NCBI GenBank assembly: GCA_905221605.1
Contig: CAJNDS010002610.1
Span: forward strand, 1 to 64,000
Length of the DNA: 64,000 bases
DNA from: Symbiodinium natans
Taxonomy: Eukaryota; Sar; Dinophyceae; Suessiales; Symbiodiniaceae
Direction of reading: 5' to 3'
Shown: one piece after another, positions 29,475 to 40,930 of the stretch
Position numbering within the stretch: the stretch's first letter is position 1
Layout: each line of letters opens with the position of its first letter
Translations under genes and position numbers: made by a program
Notes under the pieces: generated by a model
Told to the model about the DNA's origin: nothing
The model's input: the letters and a program-made list of their open reading frames with translations, nothing else
The model's database searches: none

Positions 29475-30659
29475 GCTACATGGTTGTGTTCTTTCGTGCT
29501 GCAGTTGCAGAAGCCAGATGAAACATGTAAGCTTTGTCCCTATTTGTCCCTTTCCCGTGAAGCAGGGCATCTGTTCAACATTCTGTCCCTTGAAGCTGTA
29601 TCCAAGTGGGCCGCAGCTCAAGGCCTCAAATGGCTGCCGTCGTCTTTGGGATAGCTGAAACTGATCCCAGACTTTGAGGTGTTAATAAGGGGATTTTGCG
29701 GGGTTTCAACACGAACAAGAGAGAGCGCAGCGTTGACAGCATTTGCGACCGTTCTTGGCAACATCGCTAGCTGTGTGCCGGCTGCGATCAGGGGTGTGAG
29801 GAACTCTCATGGTGCCATATGTCTGACTATGACGATGCGAGCTGCAAGCCACACCTCTTTCCATGACTAGTGACTAGGCCCTTCTTTGGGGCCGTCGGCC
29901 GCCGCCGTGCCGCTACGAACATCCGCGAAAGCACCCCTGAGCCACCCTGATGGTATAGCTGGGCGCTCGAAGTGGCACCTCGGCTGTGCTGCTGAAACGA
30001 GTTGCTGCTGCACCACTGAGAAAGCCCATGTCGGTCCTGGTCTGCTGAAAGCAAGGCGACAACCTTCATCATCGTGATGCGCAATGTATTATGTTGCAGC
30101 TGCCGCGCCAAGCAGGCCAATCATCTGCAGACCTCATGGATGTCAAACGGAGAAAGCCAGGATAAGATTTTCCAGGTTTAGGTTAATACGAAGGTGTTCG
30201 GGGCTTCTGGGCCGCTGGGGGGAGACATTGTAGGTTGATGGTGAACAGACGGTGAACAGTTCAAGCCGTGCTGGGCTCCTTGTTGCCGGGTCCCTTTCAT
30301 GCACCTCATGAATCCCCGTTCTGATTTGGGACCGTGGCATCCCCTCAAGCAATACAAGGGCTCCTCCGTCGAAGTCAAAGGCAAGGACTTTTGGCTCAAG
30401 GAGAGCTCAATCGGGAGGCGGCAGCAACAAACACCAACAGAGAGGAGAGCCGAGCTGCCCTTCTGCCACCGCTGAGCCTTATGATCGCAGAGCCAGCAGC
30501 TACTTTTCTTGGTCACCAAGACATGCAAAAGGCATCTCAAGCACACCTGTAGCGATGATATGGCCCAAGGTGCTCGAAGTATGATCATGACAAGTCTAAT
30601 GACGTGTGTAGTCTGGCACGTGTTAGGAGCGCGCACGAAGCAAAACACCCATCTCTGAG
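29475..30659. other. No supported gene
   Basis: Only overlapping short ORFs. A plus-strand TTTTGGCTCAAG (30389-30400) equals the last 12 bases of the dinoflagellate spliced leader as I recall it. Confidence 0.3.
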
Positions 30660-30785
30660 CTTGGCCTAGGAGCCCTCCTCCTCCGGCGCCTCTCGGAAGA
30701 CCTCGAGCTGCTTCTTGAGGATGCCTCGGAGTCTCGGAGCTGGGCTTCGGGAATTCTATCGAATTCTTCTTGGGATCTTGGATGT
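30660..30785 (-). CDS. Probable exon, frame ambiguous (RS-rich or Lys/Glu-rich)
   Basis: Two minus frames look natural. One reads RSQEEFDRIPEAQLRDSEAS followed by SRSSSRSSERRRRRR, an arginine-serine region as in splicing factors. The other reads RGILKKQLEVFREAPEEEGS and a stop at 30668-30666. I cannot choose between them. Confidence 0.35.
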
Positions 30786-31269
30786 AAAGTGTGTGAACTG
30801 TGTCACAACATGGGGATGGGTCTAAGATTGGGGGACTTCAGGTTTGCAGGTTGAGAAATTGCAAGGAACGCAACTGACCGGAGTTTATGGACCCGATCCC
30901 TCCCATGTCTGGACAAGATTCTATTGGCAGCACGTGCTGCCTGGCAAAGTGCGCCATCGAAGATGTCTACAACGTGGGGCGCCTTGTAGACAGCACCTTC
31001 TCAATTCAACGCGATAAAGGCACTAAACGTATTGCCAGGTTTCAAGGCGGAGCAAAGATATGAGGTTGTTGCCGAATAATTATTTGAAATCCGCGCGTCT
31101 TTCAATATGTGCTCTGAGAGGGATCCCGCTTCCTTGAGTGGCCACGAAAAAGCGCTTGGAGCAGGCCCTGCCTGCCAAGACATAGAACACATCCTGCAGC
31201 ATCGTGGCAACTTGGGACAAGCTTTACCCATTGCAATAATTTCATTGCGAAGACCTACACCCCCGAAAC

Positions 31270-31368
31270 CCAGCTTCCCACAGAACCATCGGCCCTCCTG
31301 CGCGATGGCAGGCTCCCCGGCTCGTCGCAGCACGCGCTGCAAGACGAAGATGGAGGTCTCAAGGCGCC
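31270..31368 (-). CDS. Probable exon, unknown protein
   Basis: After an AG acceptor the minus frame reads RLETSIFVLQRVLRRAGEPA, then IAQEGRWFCGKLG. It lies just downstream of the exon pair at 31.83-31.51 kb and may belong to the same gene. Confidence 0.4.
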
Positions 31369-31511
31369 CTGGTCGGAAATTGAATGCACGTTGGCCATGC
31401 AAAGTGCAACGTGGGTTTAGTGGCCAATAGTAGTAGATAGCGCATCATAGCGCATCAACCTTCACCACTGGCCCAGCGAGACTACAATGTTAACCCAAGA
31501 TTCTCATCGAC

Positions 31512-31829
31512 CTCAGGCAGCATACCCACAAAAGCCCCCACATGTTCTCCATCCAGGCCCACTCCAACGAACACATCGACTGTGAAATCAACGATTTTAG
31601 CCGACATTCCATCTCACGCGGAGTTGGCAGGTTCAGCAGGGTTCAGGGCAAGCTTGCTGAATGGAGAGATCGCAGCACGAGCAGCGACATTCATACATTC
31701 CAAGCAAGAGTCCAACATCTGTGGGTTTTGGATCGATGTCGAGGCCTTCCCGCGCATCTGCGTTGGCCGCCGCCACTACAAACTCGATGCCCGCAGCCCC
31801 TGCCTGGATAGCCGCTGGGGTGTCTTCTT
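31512..31829 (-). CDS. Two phase-compatible exons of an unknown soluble protein
   Basis: Exon 31829-31690 reads EDTPAAIQAGAAGIEFVVAA, then NADAREGLDIDPKPTDVGLL and LGMYE. It ends in a split codon at a GTCGCT donor. Exon 31612-31512 completes that codon and continues GMSAKIVDFTVDVFVGVGLD, then GEHVGAFVGMLPE, and ends at a GTCGAT donor. The sequence is typical of a globular alpha/beta enzyme or regulator, but I recognise no family. Confidence 0.6.
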
Positions 31830-33037
31830 CTTCGGTGTTGCTCCTTCTGCAACCGAGACCCTACTTACATCTACTTGCTGCGGCAAAAAGCCCAAGGCTT
31901 GCTGCGACTCCTGGTCTGACATGGAGCCCACATCTCCACATCATGCACGTCATTTATAAACTTCGGGATAACCGCTGGTACGTCTCCCGAGTGATCCCAA
32001 GCATCAGGAACGGAGGGTTTCAAGCGAAGCCGCCCTGCACCCCCCAAGTGTCCCAAACCCCTCGCCTCGACGCGTTGCCCGCGACGGCGTCGTTCATTGA
32101 CAGACTCGGGGCCCCCACAGCGGAGATAGAAGGGTGAGGTGTAAAAGTAGTCCAACCTGAGGTCCACCCATGCTTTGTGGCACCGCTCTTGGGAAGGTAC
32201 TTCAGGACGCTTGCGTCTTCTTGCGTCCTTTGTTGACGCAAGACCCCATGCTGCATGAGAGAAGCCCCGACAATATTGCTGAGTAGCTGGAGTGCACATG
32301 GAGGCACAGCCTACAGCCTAACCCCACAGTGCACATGGCACAGTGGAACTCAATGACCTGAACAAAGAACCTCTACACCAGGCAGAACTATGTCAAGCAA
32401 CACGTTGGACACGTTCAAGCCATGCCTTCGCAGAAAGTCTTCGTTCCTCAAGTGCATTCGATTGCAGTATGGCCATGGTTTCGTCTCCTGCTTTGGCTTT
32501 GTCTTGAGCAAAGTAGCACAAGGCTGCAAATTCTGGCAGACTGGGCGGTCGTTGGGGGGAGGTTTCACAGGCCACGCTCTAGCAACCTTGCTCATCCGGC
32601 AAAGTCGTCTTCAGACATCCCAGCTTCTTCCACTGGCTGTGAGGCAGAAGTTGCAGGCCGGCTAGGCGGCTGTTACGAGTCAGCTAGATGCAGCTGTGCG
32701 TCACAAAGCTCAGTTGTGCCAAGTCTTCCATGCTCATGGCTTGAATCACGTGCCAATGGAGGAGGCCTATGTCTGTGCCATGCGTGGAGCGTTCTGTCTT
32801 GGAATGTGGTGTGGGAAGGTGCAAATGTCTGGGAACCGTCTGAAAGCACAAGAGAAAATTGCAGCTTCAGTCGCGTTGGGCGGAGAGTCGTAGACATGAG
32901 CTCCGGGTTACACGCTGAGTGTCGAGCAGCTGTTGGGTGTCGGTGACTTTGCAGGTTAGGCACTTCGCTACGGCCTTTCCAAGCATCCCGCAGCCCCAAC
33001 GCGCTTTTTGCAGCATGCAAGTCTAAGGCGTGTCGTC

Positions 33038-33156
33038 CGCAAGGTTCATGGCCGCGAGATTCTCCTGAAGAGTCGCCGCCTGGGGTGGATTCGTACACAG
33101 GAGTTCCGGGTCCCAATGAGAGGTTATTGCAAAAGATGCAGCATGGCGCAGCAAGT
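33038..33156 (-). CDS. Probable exon, unknown protein
   Basis: From an AG acceptor at 33156 the minus frame reads LLRHAASFAITSHWDPELLC, then TNPPQAATLQENLAAMNLA, and ends at a GA donor (gacgac). Possibly an upstream exon of the 31-kb gene. Confidence 0.5.
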
Positions 33157-34600
33157 CTATTCAGAATATTTATGATCTGGGAGGCCTGAGTGAGACTGCT
33201 TCAAGACAGCGGCACGAAACAGGGGAACGTTTCGGGTGCCTTGCAAAGGCGAACAGCTCCATGGCCAATTAAGGCCGATCTTTAAAGCTTGCCGAAAGCA
33301 GATTGCGTTCGCTCATGATGGCTCTGTGAAGTCTTCCAAGCTATCGCTTGGGAGCACCAGAGAGGGTTGTCAAGATCGCCAAGAATCATGGGAAGCATGG
33401 GCTTTTTAACACGTGAAGTTCTCCCAAAACCCTTGAACAATATTGTACCCCCCCTCCCCACATGCACTCTGAGCTTGTTAACGCTGAGGCCCCCAGCCAA
33501 GGGGTGCTTTAGTGCCCCGAATGTGGGGCTTGGCATGGAACGGCCGGTACCTGGAACCAGCTTCCCTACCAGGATTCTATGGTTCTGCTACGTGATCGGA
33601 ACTTCTCAATTTGCTTGTCCATGCTCGTCGCTGCTTCTGATTTGATGGTACCTTTGTAACATTCCATTTGGACATCCAAAGCGTGCCATACGAGTAGGGC
33701 TTCTGTCGCAAGAAGGCATAGCGGCATGGCATGCGCATAATACTTCCTGCTACGCAGCGAAGCTCCGATACTTCTACACGTATCGCAGCTGATTGAACTC
33801 TAAACCCAACGCTACATCCTCAACCCCGGCCTCCCAGAGGCACGGAAAAGTACTCGCGGCATCGCCTGGCATTCACATGCAACGAGGCTCGGGGTTTCCA
33901 TGAATTTCCACTCAAGCTGGGTGCAAACCTTGACATTTGGGTGTGGGTCATAGTTTTGCCATGCGAAGTTCCTTGCTGGTTCTCCGTGACTATCACACCC
34001 GGCCCTCCCTTGAAGCTCGCGGGTGCGGCCAGTTCATCTCGTCATTCCCCTGCAAGCGTCTGACATCTCATGAGGAGTTTCACGCAGGCACAAAAGAGTT
34101 CGGTGTAGGGTGGGGGTGGGGGTGAGGCCACACCGCATACTTCAGGGCGCAGCTTCTTAACCAAACGAACAACCTGAGAAAACCAGAGCTCTCAGACATT
34201 CCCGGCTCGGCGATGAGGTTGGCGCTGCTCTATCTAGGTTGCGAATCGAAATAGAAATCCTGAACGTCAACCACCTTGCCCAACCGCCGACGTCAACACC
34301 CCAAGTGGAAACCCCACTCCATGGCCCTCGTCGGCATAAGTCCTGTGCGCTCAGCCCTCATTGCCTCTATGGAGGTTTCGCCGCAGCTTCCAGCCGAGAG
34401 TCGTCTAGAACAAGCAGACCCTTCCCTTCCCCCGCACTGACTGAAGTCCCCCCCTGGGACCTTCTCCATGGCACCCCCCGGTTCCGGGACACTCCTGCTC
34501 TAAATGATGGCCACTTTGAATGTGTATATTTAGACAAATTACAAATAAATAAATACACACACATATATATATACATATATATATATATAAATACATATAT
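33157..34600. other. No supported gene; AT microsatellite at the right end
   Basis: Short ORFs only. From about 34545 the sequence turns into ATATATAC repeats that border the next element. Confidence 0.4.
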
Positions 34601-34798
34601 AGAGAAATATGTATGCATATATGTATATGAATATTTAGAAAATGGGACGCTGTGGGAGTGCACTTTTTCCACAAAGAACACGCAAAACTTCAAAAAACCC
34701 TAAAAACATACGAAAAACGTGCAACAAGAAATAAACCACACAAAATCCCTACAAACAAAAACAATGAAAAAGAAACAAGAAAACCAAAAAAAAAACAC

Positions 34799-35305
34799 AA
34801 TCCTGAGGGACTCTGTTGGGGAGCCGGACCCCTGGGAAGAGTCTCTCAGGATTGGTTTTTTTGGTTTTTTTGGTTTTTTTGGTTTTTTGGGGATTCTTGT
34901 CCAAGAGAACCAAAAAAACAAAAAAAAACAAAAAAACCAATCCTGAGGGACTCTGTTGGGGAGCCGGACCCCTGGGAAGAGTCTCTCAGGATTGGTTTTT
35001 TGGTTTTTTGGGTTTTTGGTTTTTTGGGGATTCTAGTCCAAGAGAACCAAAAAATCCAAAAAAACCAAAAAAACCAATCCTGAGGGACTCTGTTGGGGAG
35101 CCGGACCCCTGGGAAGAGTCTCTCAGGATTGGTTTTTTTGGTTTTTTTGGTTTTTTTGGTTTTTTTGGTTTTTTGGTTTTTTGGGGATTCTTGTCCAAGA
35201 GAACCAAAAAAACCAAAAAAACCAAAAAAACCAAAAAAACCAAAAAAACCAATCCTGAGGGACTCTGTTGGGGAGCCGGACCCCTGGGAAGAGTCTCTCA
35301 GGATT
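34799..35305. repeat. Four 55-bp hairpin modules joined by GGTTTTTT/CCAAAAAA arms
   Basis: Near-identical 55-base modules (AATCCTGAGGGACTC...GAGTCTCTCAGGATT, with GGGGAGCCGGACCCC in the centre) at 34799-34853, 34939-34993, 35076-35130 and 35251-35305. Each is a near-palindrome. The linkers are GGTTTTTT runs, a short GATTCTTGTCCAAGAGAACC element (GATTCTAGTCC in the second linker) and CCAAAAAA runs, which can pair with each other. The module does not vary, but the linker length does (85, 82 and 120 bases). Confidence 0.9.
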
Positions 35306-35710
35306 GGTTTTTTTGTTTTTTTGGTGTTTTTGTTTTTTTTGGTTTTTTGTTTTTTCGAGGATTTTTGTGTATTATTGGAGATTTTGCTGTACCATTTTCT
35401 TTTTTACGGTTTTTCGGTGTCTTCTGAAGGTTATTTTTTGGTTTTTCTTTAGGCTTTTAGGTGTTATTTCATTTTTGTACGCTTTTTTTGTACAGTTGTT
35501 TTTGGTATTTGTGTTTTGTGTGTGTTTTATATCTCTGAGTGCCCTTTTGTACGTGACAAAAGCACTAACATGGACAATCAAGCACATGGCATTCTGTGTT
35601 TCTCTCATCTGGCGGGCGATGAACGGCATGTCCTGATGCTTGCGAGCGAGAGACGTGACAAAATTCCCTCTAGTTCCTGCTTTGCACAAATTTAAACAAC
35701 ATTGATATAT

Positions 35711-36010
35711 TATCCATGAATTTCGTGCTCCCAGCCACATGGTTTGAAAAGCATGGATTTTTTGGATTTCGTGCTCCCAGCCACATGGTTTGAAAAGCAT
35801 GGATTTTTTGGAAAACATTGGCTTTACCGACGTTTTTTCGGCTCCATCCTTCAAAAAATTGGTAAAACCAATGTTATCCATGAATTTCGTGCTCGCGGCT
35901 ACATGGTTTGAAAATCATGGATTTTTGGAAAACGTCGGTTTTACCAATGTTTTTCGGCTCCATCTTTCAACAACATTGGTAGAACCAATGTTTTCCATGA
36001 ATTTCGTGAT
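35711..36010. repeat. Tandem repeats built on CCATGAATTTCGTGCTC and GGTAAAACCAATG words
   Basis: A 46-base unit (ATTTCGTGCTCCCAGCCACA...) is repeated exactly at 35718 and 35765. A larger, diverged copy follows at 35884-36009. Words such as CATTGGTAGAACCAATG are palindromic. Confidence 0.8.
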
Positions 36011-36239
36011 CTGAGGCTCTCTCCCAGCCACCATTTCTCGAGGAGGTACCAAAAAACAAACTCGAATCCTGCAAAATCTCGAGAGAGCACCAAAACCTCC
36101 ATATAATCAATCGCGCCCCAATACGCAAGGCATGACATCTATCCTAAAAACTATACCTTAGCTAGGATGAGTCAAGCAATCATCCCCCAATAAGCAAAAC
36201 CTAATATCTATACTAAACACTGTACCTTAGCAACATATT

Positions 36240-36960
36240 TTAAGACATCACGCCCTAAGGCTCCTACTAATGTAATAAGGTTCCTATCAATTTAAACAGG
36301 GTTCTTATTCATGTTACTGGGATTCGCAAAGGGTTTTAATTAATTTTAAGGATTAGGCTCATTTTAGTTTAGCAGGGTTCCTATTAGTTCTTGTACAAGG
36401 ATTCTATTGTTTTGCAGGCCTATTGGTTCCCATTCATTTTAGTAAGATTCCTTCTCGTTCTAATAGGATTCCTGTGAATTGTAACCCGGGTTCTTTTTGA
36501 TTTGTCAAGGGTTCCTATTCATTTTAATAGGCTTCCGTCCTATTAACTGTTATCCGGTTCCGATAATTTCTTAATTATTTTAATAAGGCTCCTACTCATG
36601 TAATAAGATTCCTATCAAGCTTCATCAGATTCTTGTTCATGTTAATGGGATTCGTATTCTTATTAATAGGGATCTCATTCACTTTAAAGGGGTTCCTATT
36701 GGTTTAGGCTCATGTTCATTTTAGTATTTCTAAGGGTTCGCCTGATTTTTTATAGGAGTCCGATTGGTTCGTATTAATTGTAGTAGGGTTCCTCTTCAGT
36801 TTAATAGGATTCCTATTAATTCTACGAGGATTCTCATCTTTTTGTGAGGGGTCTCCAATTCATGTTAAGAGGCTTCCTATTGACTTTACGGCTCCGATTA
36901 TTTAAAATAGGGTTCCTACGGATATAAATAGAGGATTCCTATTGTTGTTTCTAGGATTCC
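36240..36960. repeat. Degenerate GGATTCCTATT...TTTTAATAGG repeats
   Basis: About 25 variants of a roughly 27-base unit (AGGRTTCCTATTNATTTTAAT). Each copy differs, so the array is old. No ORF. Confidence 0.8.
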
Positions 36961-37145
36961 AATGAAGTTGGCCAATTTATTTTGAAAACGGGGACAGGAC
37001 ATACACCGTATCGCTGCTTTGTGTTGGCGCACTTGCATGTTGTGCATGACTCGTGATTTTGTTTATATAAAATACGGCTGCGCTGTGAGAGTGTTTTTGA
37101 AATATCTTTAAACAAATAGAAAAAAGTGCACTCCCACAGCGTCCC

Positions 37146-38300
37146 GGTCTCAATATTTATACATATATGTGTATGTATGCTAACCCCCCAAGGACTTACA
37201 TTTTTTGTTTTTGTGTGTCTGAGCTATATATGAACACAAAAAACTACGTTCTACACGGTGTCTATGCCGGCAATTCTACAGGTGCCATGACGAAGCGAGG
37301 TTTTGTCTGAGAACAGCGTGCAAGCGAGATGATGAAGTTGCCAGACGTTACATGTCAATGCAGCATGTGTGGCACAAGTGCATGGCATTTAGACATGACC
37401 CATGGCCTCTAGCTTGAATAGTTTCATATGCTTTACTTAGTCAGTAGAACTTTTTCATCTTTACTACTTCTATTACTACCCGGCCAAGTAGTTCTAAATC
37501 TTAGAGTTGGGGTCAGGGTTACGATTACAAATCAAAGAAGGCGAGGCTGAGCAGTATAGCTTTTCAAAACCTCACTGTTCGGGGCCGGCGCTGGCATAAT
37601 TCAGTTTCACAGCTCAAGGTTCTTTTTCGGCTAGATCGGTTTGGGGTGTTCAACAGCCATTCGTTATGTTGATTCAATGAATGTAACTCTTCGCTATATA
37701 CACACAAGGACGAAGTTAGCCTCTGATTTACAAGAACTGGACACCCTTAGGAAACATGGGTAGAACACATGTTTTCGCACGCATGCCTTCAGCAAAAAAG
37801 GGTAAACCAACGTTTTCGGAAGGCCGCCCTCAGAAAATATCGCCTCGTCAAAACCGATGTTTTCTGAGCCCATGCTCTTAAAACTCCTCACAAACCAATA
37901 AACAACCATAAAAACACTGATTTTGAAAACTACTCGGCCACCCCGCCTAATCCTAAATCCTAAATCCTAAACCCTGGGAGGAAGATCATGTTGAGGTCGG
38001 CACAAACAGACACAAACAGAAAAAGGTAGGTCCATGGGGGGGGGGGTTACCATGTATATGTATATGTACATGTATATGTATATGTACATGTACATATACA
38101 TACAAATATATATATATATATACTAGACACATGTGCGTGCGAAGCGTGTGACCCCATAAGTTCGCAAGAAGAAGCCGGCTGGTGAAGGCCGGAGCTTGGG
38201 TTTGTGAAGGTATTTCCGTGACGTTTAAAAATTGTGTGAGACCCCTGCCCCTTTAACCTTGCACCCCTTGCAGGGCCCTCCCTGACACATCCCCTGAATT
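37146..38300. other. AT-rich spacer with microsatellites
   Basis: Holds a diverged relative of the 35.7-kb repeat (AACCAACGTTTTCGG words, 37740-37870), a short CCTAAATCCTAAA run at 37955 and a TACATGTATA/TATATA tract at 38050-38125. No gene. Confidence 0.5.
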
Positions 38301-38712
38301 CCCCTGGTCTCTCAGCTCCATTGTGCTGTCTTGCACTGGATTTGAAGAACAAACCATGAAGCATCGCATCAGTGTAGGACGGGGAAATTACGACCGTCTT
38401 CGGAAGATCATCAATGTTTGCAGGTATTGAGACTTCACCACCATATCCGGCTGTGGCGGGCACAATCCTTCCGGCATGACTTATGGACTTCTCCACAGGA
38501 ATGACGAAGACATTAGCGGCTGAATTTGCTGTTGCATGAGTTAAACAGACAAGGGCCATCTCCAACTCACCAGTCCATCTCACAGGCGAATTGCTTAATC
38601 GGGTAGGACTTCCGGATTCCATGCAGTACTTAGTCAAGCTGGCATCAAGTCGACTAATGGGCGACAGCATATCACGATATTCGGATATGCCACAGTGCCT
38701 GCGAAACTGCAA
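38300..38712 (-). CDS. Uninterrupted ORF, unknown
   Basis: About 135 natural codons on minus from 38712: ISEYRDMLSPISRLDASLTK, then ELEMALVCLTHATANSAANV and DDLPKTVVISPSYTDAMLHG. The 3' part of the frame runs into a GTATAT microsatellite and is not coding. An intron-free stretch this long is unusual here. A second open frame at 39072-38800 (MSKVGGTSETMEVDESPEAN) may be its upstream part, separated by a frameshift. Confidence 0.4.
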
Positions 38713-39272
38713 TATCGTTTACTAATTCGAACGCTGACGTAAGGAGGTATGGTGTGATGGAATGCCACAGTGTTGCTTTTGAAAGTCGGCATCTTAAACT
38801 CAATCGATGCACACCAGAACGGGCTCGACAGCAATCCCTTCTCTTTTGGCCTCAATCTCCAGTACCCCCGAGGTCCGTGAAACTACACCGATTGTCTCAG
38901 ATGAGGTTTTCAGCGATTCAACCCCCACGACCCTGCCAGATCTGCTTTGAAAGGATTTTGGAACTTGGGACGTGGGCCGGCCCGGCCGCTGCGGCTCCCT
39001 CGTGTGGACCACATTGGCTTCGGGCGACTCATCGACCTCCATTGTCTCGCTGGTACCCCCTACCTTGCTCACCGGCTTTGGACCATGCCATCCTCAGCAC
39101 TGGCCATCTCAGTCTCGACTTGCATGTCCCCTGCTCGGCCTGGTATCAGCCGTGCCTTTGCGCGCATTGCTGGATTGCACATCAGCATTGAAATCCCGTC
39201 CCTTGGTGGCCGAGGCGGCACGCGCAAGCGTTTACAAGTAAAACCTCCATGACCTGAGTCTGGGAAGGGCGG

Positions 39273-39701
39273 GTGGCCTTCCCCCAAGACACCTGCCACG
39301 AATCATCCCACCTGCTCGCGGAAAGGGAGATCTCGTGGTGTCAATCTATGAGCACACGTGGGTGGCATTTCGCCCTGCCTGACAGCGCGACATCCGCACT
39401 AGCCGATATCAGAAAAGCGTGCAAGTTTTTTGAAGCTCCGAAGCCTCCGGGTTTGAACTACGCAACGTTCATCAGGCCATCAAGGCATGTGGCTACCCAC
39501 TCCAAGGTTGCTTTGCAGCCTTGGGCCTTGGCCTGGGGGAAAGTTGATAGACCTTCTCAAGACCACGAGTCCTCCAACAATGATGACGTGCATCTACTAG
39601 CCATGATTAATCTATATCTTTTTGCTTTGGTCCTCTGTCATGCTGATGGCCGCCCACTTATGTGCCAGACTGCACTTTGTGAGTTAATCCTGGCCATTTG
39701 A
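39273..39701 (+). CDS. Plus-strand ORF, doubtful
   Basis: 142 codons on plus (SALADIRKACKFFEAPKPPG, later INLYLFALVLCHADGRPLM). The opposite strand is full of stops here, which favours this frame, but no family is recognised. Confidence 0.25.
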   Translation: MAFPQDTCHESSHLLAEREISWCQSMSTRGWHFALPDSATSALADIRKACKFFEAPKPPGLNYATFIRPSRHVATHSKVALQPWALAWGKVDRPSQDHESSNNDDVHLLAMINLYLFALVLCHADGRPLMCQTALCELILAI

Positions 39702-40820
39702 GAGCTGCATCGCCCCTTTGGCAGATCTACAGTAAAACCTTGCCAAGATGCCCCCAACTGTCAGGGTTGCGGCAGTCTTTCCAGCGACGCTGCTTGAACA
39801 GCAGAACGAGCACAACTGAATCAATCCATTCGGGATAGGGACGCTGCAGGTTTTTGGCTCCTTGCTGATTATGATGTTGATTTTGGTCAGAAATCTGGAA
39901 TGTGTGCGGTCTACAACCCACATGTCACGTCTCGTACTCAACCGTGCAAGGCCACCGTGCTCTCAAGTGCCCCTCAGTAATCCCAAGCGTTTCCAGTACC
40001 GCGTAGGTGTTCCCAAGTTTCGCGCACTTCGCTTGCACGACAAAAGTCGACTTTCGAGCTACCAGGCAGACTTCCTCCGAGTACATTCGGGTACTACATC
40101 AGACGTGTGCACACGTGACTGCGGCGGGAAAACGATCCAAAGCAGAAAGCCGAATAGTATGACAGTATATAGCAGTATAATGTTGCACTTTGTTGCGCGT
40201 CCCGCCATAATGTTGCGGCGTGCAAGCGCGAGCATGGAATGTGTGCATGGGGCTATGAAAGCTAATCAAGGCGCATGGAACGACAAAAACCCAGAGACCT
40301 AAACAAAACATGAAATCTTCGCCGCGGGAGCCTCGCGCTGGCTGCGCGCCCTTACCGCCCTTACAACCCCTACGCCACGGAGTCACCTCGCTCGCCACGT
40401 AAGAACTCCGTGGTGTGCGCAGACTGTTGGGAAATTACTATGCCGTTCTGTGGGTTCCATCTGCAAAAACAATCAGGCAGCGAGTGGGAAGTCTGAGAAA
40501 CATCCGACTTCGATCAGCGATTTGCAGCTGTCAACTCACCTGGGCACAGGAAGGGGCCTGGCCCGAAGCTCATCGAGATTGACTGCAAAAGGCTTTCGAA
40601 AAGAGACTGGGATAAAATGAGCAACCAGCACTTTGCAATGACAGTTGAGTTTGTGGAGTCTTTTGGCGGGACTTCGGGGCTTAGGCCTGGTTGCCCACTT
40701 GCAAGCCCGATTCTCGGATGAAACTTAGCTTTAGGCCATCACGGCCTGACCCGACATGGCAACTTGCCATATGCCAGGACGACGAGGAATAATGTCACAA
40801 CAGAAAAGCCCACCCCACCC
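39702..40820. other. No supported gene
   Basis: Short overlapping ORFs only. Confidence 0.35.
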
Positions 40821-40824
40821 CACA

Positions 40825-40930
40825 ATGATGTGGTGTAGAGGATGTCCGAAATCACGGCGCCAGCGAAGAAGAACACGAAGAACACCTGCATTGAGTCATG
40901 GAAGGCCTGTGCCAGACCCACCAGGGCAAT
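40825..40930 (-). CDS. Probable exon with a transmembrane segment
   Basis: Minus frame LVGLAQAFHDSMQVFFVFFF, then AGAVISDILYTTS: one long hydrophobic helix. It may belong to the same polytopic protein as 41.6 and 41.9 kb. Confidence 0.55.

Larger units (their letters stand above)
34644..37145. mobile_element. 2.5-kb AT-rich block bounded by inverted repeats
   Basis: A 25-base core starting GGGACGCTGTGGGAG at 34644-34668 is repeated without mismatch as its complement at 37121-37145. Similarity continues outward for about 25 more bases (CATATATGTATA...AATATT). The inside holds four families of low-complexity repeats and no gene of known function. A non-autonomous DNA transposon or a palindromic satellite block would look like this. 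No transposase was found, and the AT-rich flanks hide any target-site duplication. Confidence 0.6.

Noticed and set aside
34652-35636. Long plus-strand ORFs rich in GFFGFFGF and NQKNQK
   Set aside because: They are translations of GGTTTTTT and CCAAAAAA repeats and the hairpin modules. No codon bias or domain suggests a protein.
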